Assembly (NCBI GenBank): GCA_025054905.1
Contig: JANWZF010000183.1
Span: 1 to 7,515, forward strand
Reading direction: 5' to 3'
From: Tepidimonas sp.
Lineage (GTDB): Bacteria > Pseudomonadota > Gammaproteobacteria > Burkholderiales > Burkholderiaceae_C
DNA length: 7,515 nt
Below the pieces are notes generated by a model. The model was not told the DNA's origin, made no database searches, and saw nothing but the letters and a program-made list of their open reading frames with translations. Shown in pieces: positions 6,331 through 7,515 of the stretch. The stretch's first letter is position 1, and each line of letters opens with the position of its first letter. The translations under genes and the position numbers were made by a program.

Positions 6331-6359
6331 TTGGTGCGGCGGCCGTTTGGCCCCACAAT
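6331..6359 (+). promoter_or_regulatory. candidate sigma-70 promoter for the dksA-like gene
   Basis: The plus strand shows TTGGTG (6331-6336), a 17-nt spacer and CACAAT (6354-6359, 4 of 6 to TATAAT), placing the start of transcription near 6366 and giving a leader of about 45 nt. An inverted repeat CCATG-AG-CATGG (6360-6371) lies right after the -10. Tentative. Confidence 0.4.
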
Positions 6360-6410
6360 CCATGAGCATGGGGGCTGATCGCGGCCCCGGTTTCAGGCTT
6401 GCCCAGCACC

Positions 6411-6791
6411 ATGACCACCATCTCCGACACCTACGCCCAGCAGCTGCAGCAGCTGCGCAGCGAACTGATCGCCCACATCCGCGCGCGCCGCGGCGGCCAG
6501 CTGGGCCGCGCCGAAGCCGCCACCGACCCGCACGAGGTGCAAAGCGGGGACTGGAACCAGTTCGACAGCGAACGCGACCTCGAGCAGGCCATGGACGAGC
6601 GCGAAACCGCCGCACTGCGCGACATCGACGCGGCGCTGCAGCGCATCGCCGAAGGCACCTACGGCCTGTGCGTCGATTGCGGCGCCGAAATCCCGGCCGC
6701 GCGCCTGCACGCCGCCCCTACCGCACTGCGCTGCCTGGCATGCCAGCAACGCTACGAGCGCCAGCATCCCGCCGCCGCACCGTCGCTGTGA
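6411..6791 (+). CDS. TraR/DksA-family zinc-finger transcriptional regulator (short form)
   Basis: A 126-residue protein of the family that enters the RNA polymerase secondary channel and modulates initiation, often with ppGpp. An N-terminal helix at about 5-36 and a second helix at about 52-81 would form the coiled-coil. The C4 zinc finger is C87, C90, C108 and C111 (YGLCVDCGAEIPAARLH, then LRCLAC). It is shorter than E. coli DksA (151 aa), mostly at the N-terminus. An ungapped count back from the first zinc Cys puts D47 where DksA has the functional tip residue D74, with Q44 at D71. ATG at 6411 is preferred over a TTG at 6399; AGG at 6395-6397 gives only a weak ribosome binding site for either. 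It is divergent from phaM and overlaps the following gene. It is probably not the main housekeeping DksA, so no symbol is given. Confidence 0.9.
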   Translation: MTTISDTYAQQLQQLRSELIAHIRARRGGQLGRAEAATDPHEVQSGDWNQFDSERDLEQAMDERETAALRDIDAALQRIAEGTYGLCVDCGAEIPAARLHAAPTALRCLACQQRYERQHPAAAPSL

Positions 6792-7515
6792 TCGCGCTGG
6801 CAGTGGCCGGCGCGCACGCAGCCGTGCTGGCCTGGCTGGCGCGGCCACCGCACGCCCCGATGGGCTCTGATCCTGCCACCGTGCTGCCGGTGTGGGTGAG
6901 CGCACCCAACCCGACCCCCGCCCCTGCCGCGCCCGAGGCCCTGCGCCCGCCCCGGGCAGCACCGGTCCTGCGTCCGGCGCCCCCGCCCACAGCGGACGGC
7001 CGTGTCGGCCCCACGGAGCCCAACGCCGCATCCGAGGCATCCGCAGCCCCACCCCCGCTCATCGAGGAACCGCCTGCCGTCGCCGAAGCCCCGGCGACGG
7101 CAGACCCGCCTGAGGTGGTGGTGGCTGCGGCTTCCCCCGCCGCGGCGCCCTCTGTGGCCACACACGCCTGGCCGTGGCCCCGTGCGGCCGAGCTGCTCTA
7201 CGACGTCGAAGGCCAGGCGCGCGGCGTCGGCTACCACGCCCGCGCCACGCTGCAATGGCAAGCCGATGGCCGGCACTACGACCTGGCACTGACGCTGCGC
7301 GCGCTGTGGCTGCAACGCAGCCAGCATAGCCACGGCGAACTCGGCCCCGGCGGACTGCGCCCGCGCCAGTTCGCCGATCGGGCGCGGCGCGAACGCACGC
7401 TGTCGTTCGCCTGGGGCCCCGATGGCGCCGGCCAGGCGCAGCGCGAGGATGGGTCGTCCTCAGCCGCCGTGCCCGCAGGCACCCAGGACCGGCTCAGCCT
7501 GTTCGTCCAGCTTGG
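6740..7515 (+). CDS. DUF3108 domain protein with N-terminal signal/anchor and Pro/Ala-rich linker, 3' end cut by window edge
   Basis: An open frame of 258 codons runs to the window edge. The proposed ATG (6740) gives a basic stretch RRR (11-13), then a hydrophobic helix at about 14-33 (VAVIALAVAGAHAAVLAWLA), which is a signal peptide or membrane anchor. Residues 54-140 are rich in Pro and Ala, like periplasm-spanning linkers. From about 148 a DUF3108 domain begins: ELLYDVEGQARGVGYHARAT, then LQWQADGRHYDLALTL, GGLRPRQFADRARRE and GTQDRLSLFVQL. The DUF has no established function; the domain presumably lies in the envelope. The ATG overlaps the dksA-like gene by 52 nt. An alternative GTG at 6788 (GTGA overlap) would cut off the basic region, and neither start has a clear Shine-Dalgarno. 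The family call is firm; the start is moderate. Confidence 0.82.
   Translation, partial: MPATLRAPASRRRTVAVIALAVAGAHAAVLAWLARPPHAPMGSDPATVLPVWVSAPNPTPAPAAPEALRPPRAAPVLRPAPPPTADGRVGPTEPNAASEASAAPPPLIEEPPAVAEAPATADPPEVVVAAASPAAAPSVATHAWPWPRAAELLYDVEGQARGVGYHARATLQWQADGRHYDLALTLRALWLQRSQHSHGELGPGGLRPRQFADRARRERTLSFAWGPDGAGQAQREDGSSSAAVPAGTQDRLSLFVQL

Noticed and set aside
6231..6356. 42-codon N-terminal extension of phaM
   Set aside because: A good Shine-Dalgarno (6240-6246) sits inside it at the right distance from ATG 6230, and the extension resembles no PhaM N-terminus.
6393..7052. 219-codon minus-strand frame opposite the dksA-like and DUF3108 genes
   Set aside because: Compositional shadow with no recognisable domain; the plus-strand products are well-supported families.
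6892..7292. Pro/Arg-rich plus-strand frames within the DUF3108 region
   Set aside because: They lie in the wrong frame; the frame starting at 6740 gives signal, linker and DUF3108 domain in order.

Overview
This is a very GC-rich, gene-dense bacterial window with short intergenic gaps. The protein families point to Betaproteobacteria, Burkholderiales, most likely a Comamonadaceae-type genome. The indicators are a PhaM-type polyhydroxyalkanoate (PHA) granule regulator, a short TraR/DksA zinc-finger protein of the Burkholderiales kind, a Pro/Ala-linked DUF3108 protein, and a Tgt with an extra loop in its zinc site. Genus cannot be fixed from the window.

Layout, left to right. Positions 1-1173 (+) hold queuine tRNA-ribosyltransferase (tgt), missing only its first few codons. 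It meets the next gene tail to tail with a 4-nt overlap. On the minus strand, read from right to left, come cbpA (J-domain co-chaperone, 4315-3344), cbpM (its modulator, 3347-3054, ATGA overlap) and an FtsH-family membrane AAA+ zinc protease (3017-1170). Upstream of cbpA lies an excellent sigma-32-type heat-shock promoter (TTGAAA, 14 nt, CCCCAGTT), so the three genes look like one heat-shock quality-control operon. Further upstream on the same strand are phaM (6230-5643) and a FIST-domain sensory protein (5646-4387), also joined by an ATGA overlap. A 180-bp divergent region (6231-6410) separates phaM from the rightward genes: a 126-aa TraR/DksA-family regulator (6411-6791), then a DUF3108 membrane-anchored or exported protein that overlaps it and runs off the window (6740-7515).

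How the genes may work together. The cbpA-cbpM-ftsH unit pairs a DnaK co-chaperone and its antagonist with a membrane protease, suggesting regulated hand-off of misfolded proteins between refolding and degradation. The phaM-FIST pair links carbon-storage granule control to a putative ligand-sensing protein. No strong terminator separates the FIST gene from cbpA, so the minus-strand genes may form one five-gene transcription unit with an internal heat-shock promoter. No RNA genes, mobile elements, CRISPR arrays or sizeable repeats were seen. No gene-free stretch exceeds 300 bases.
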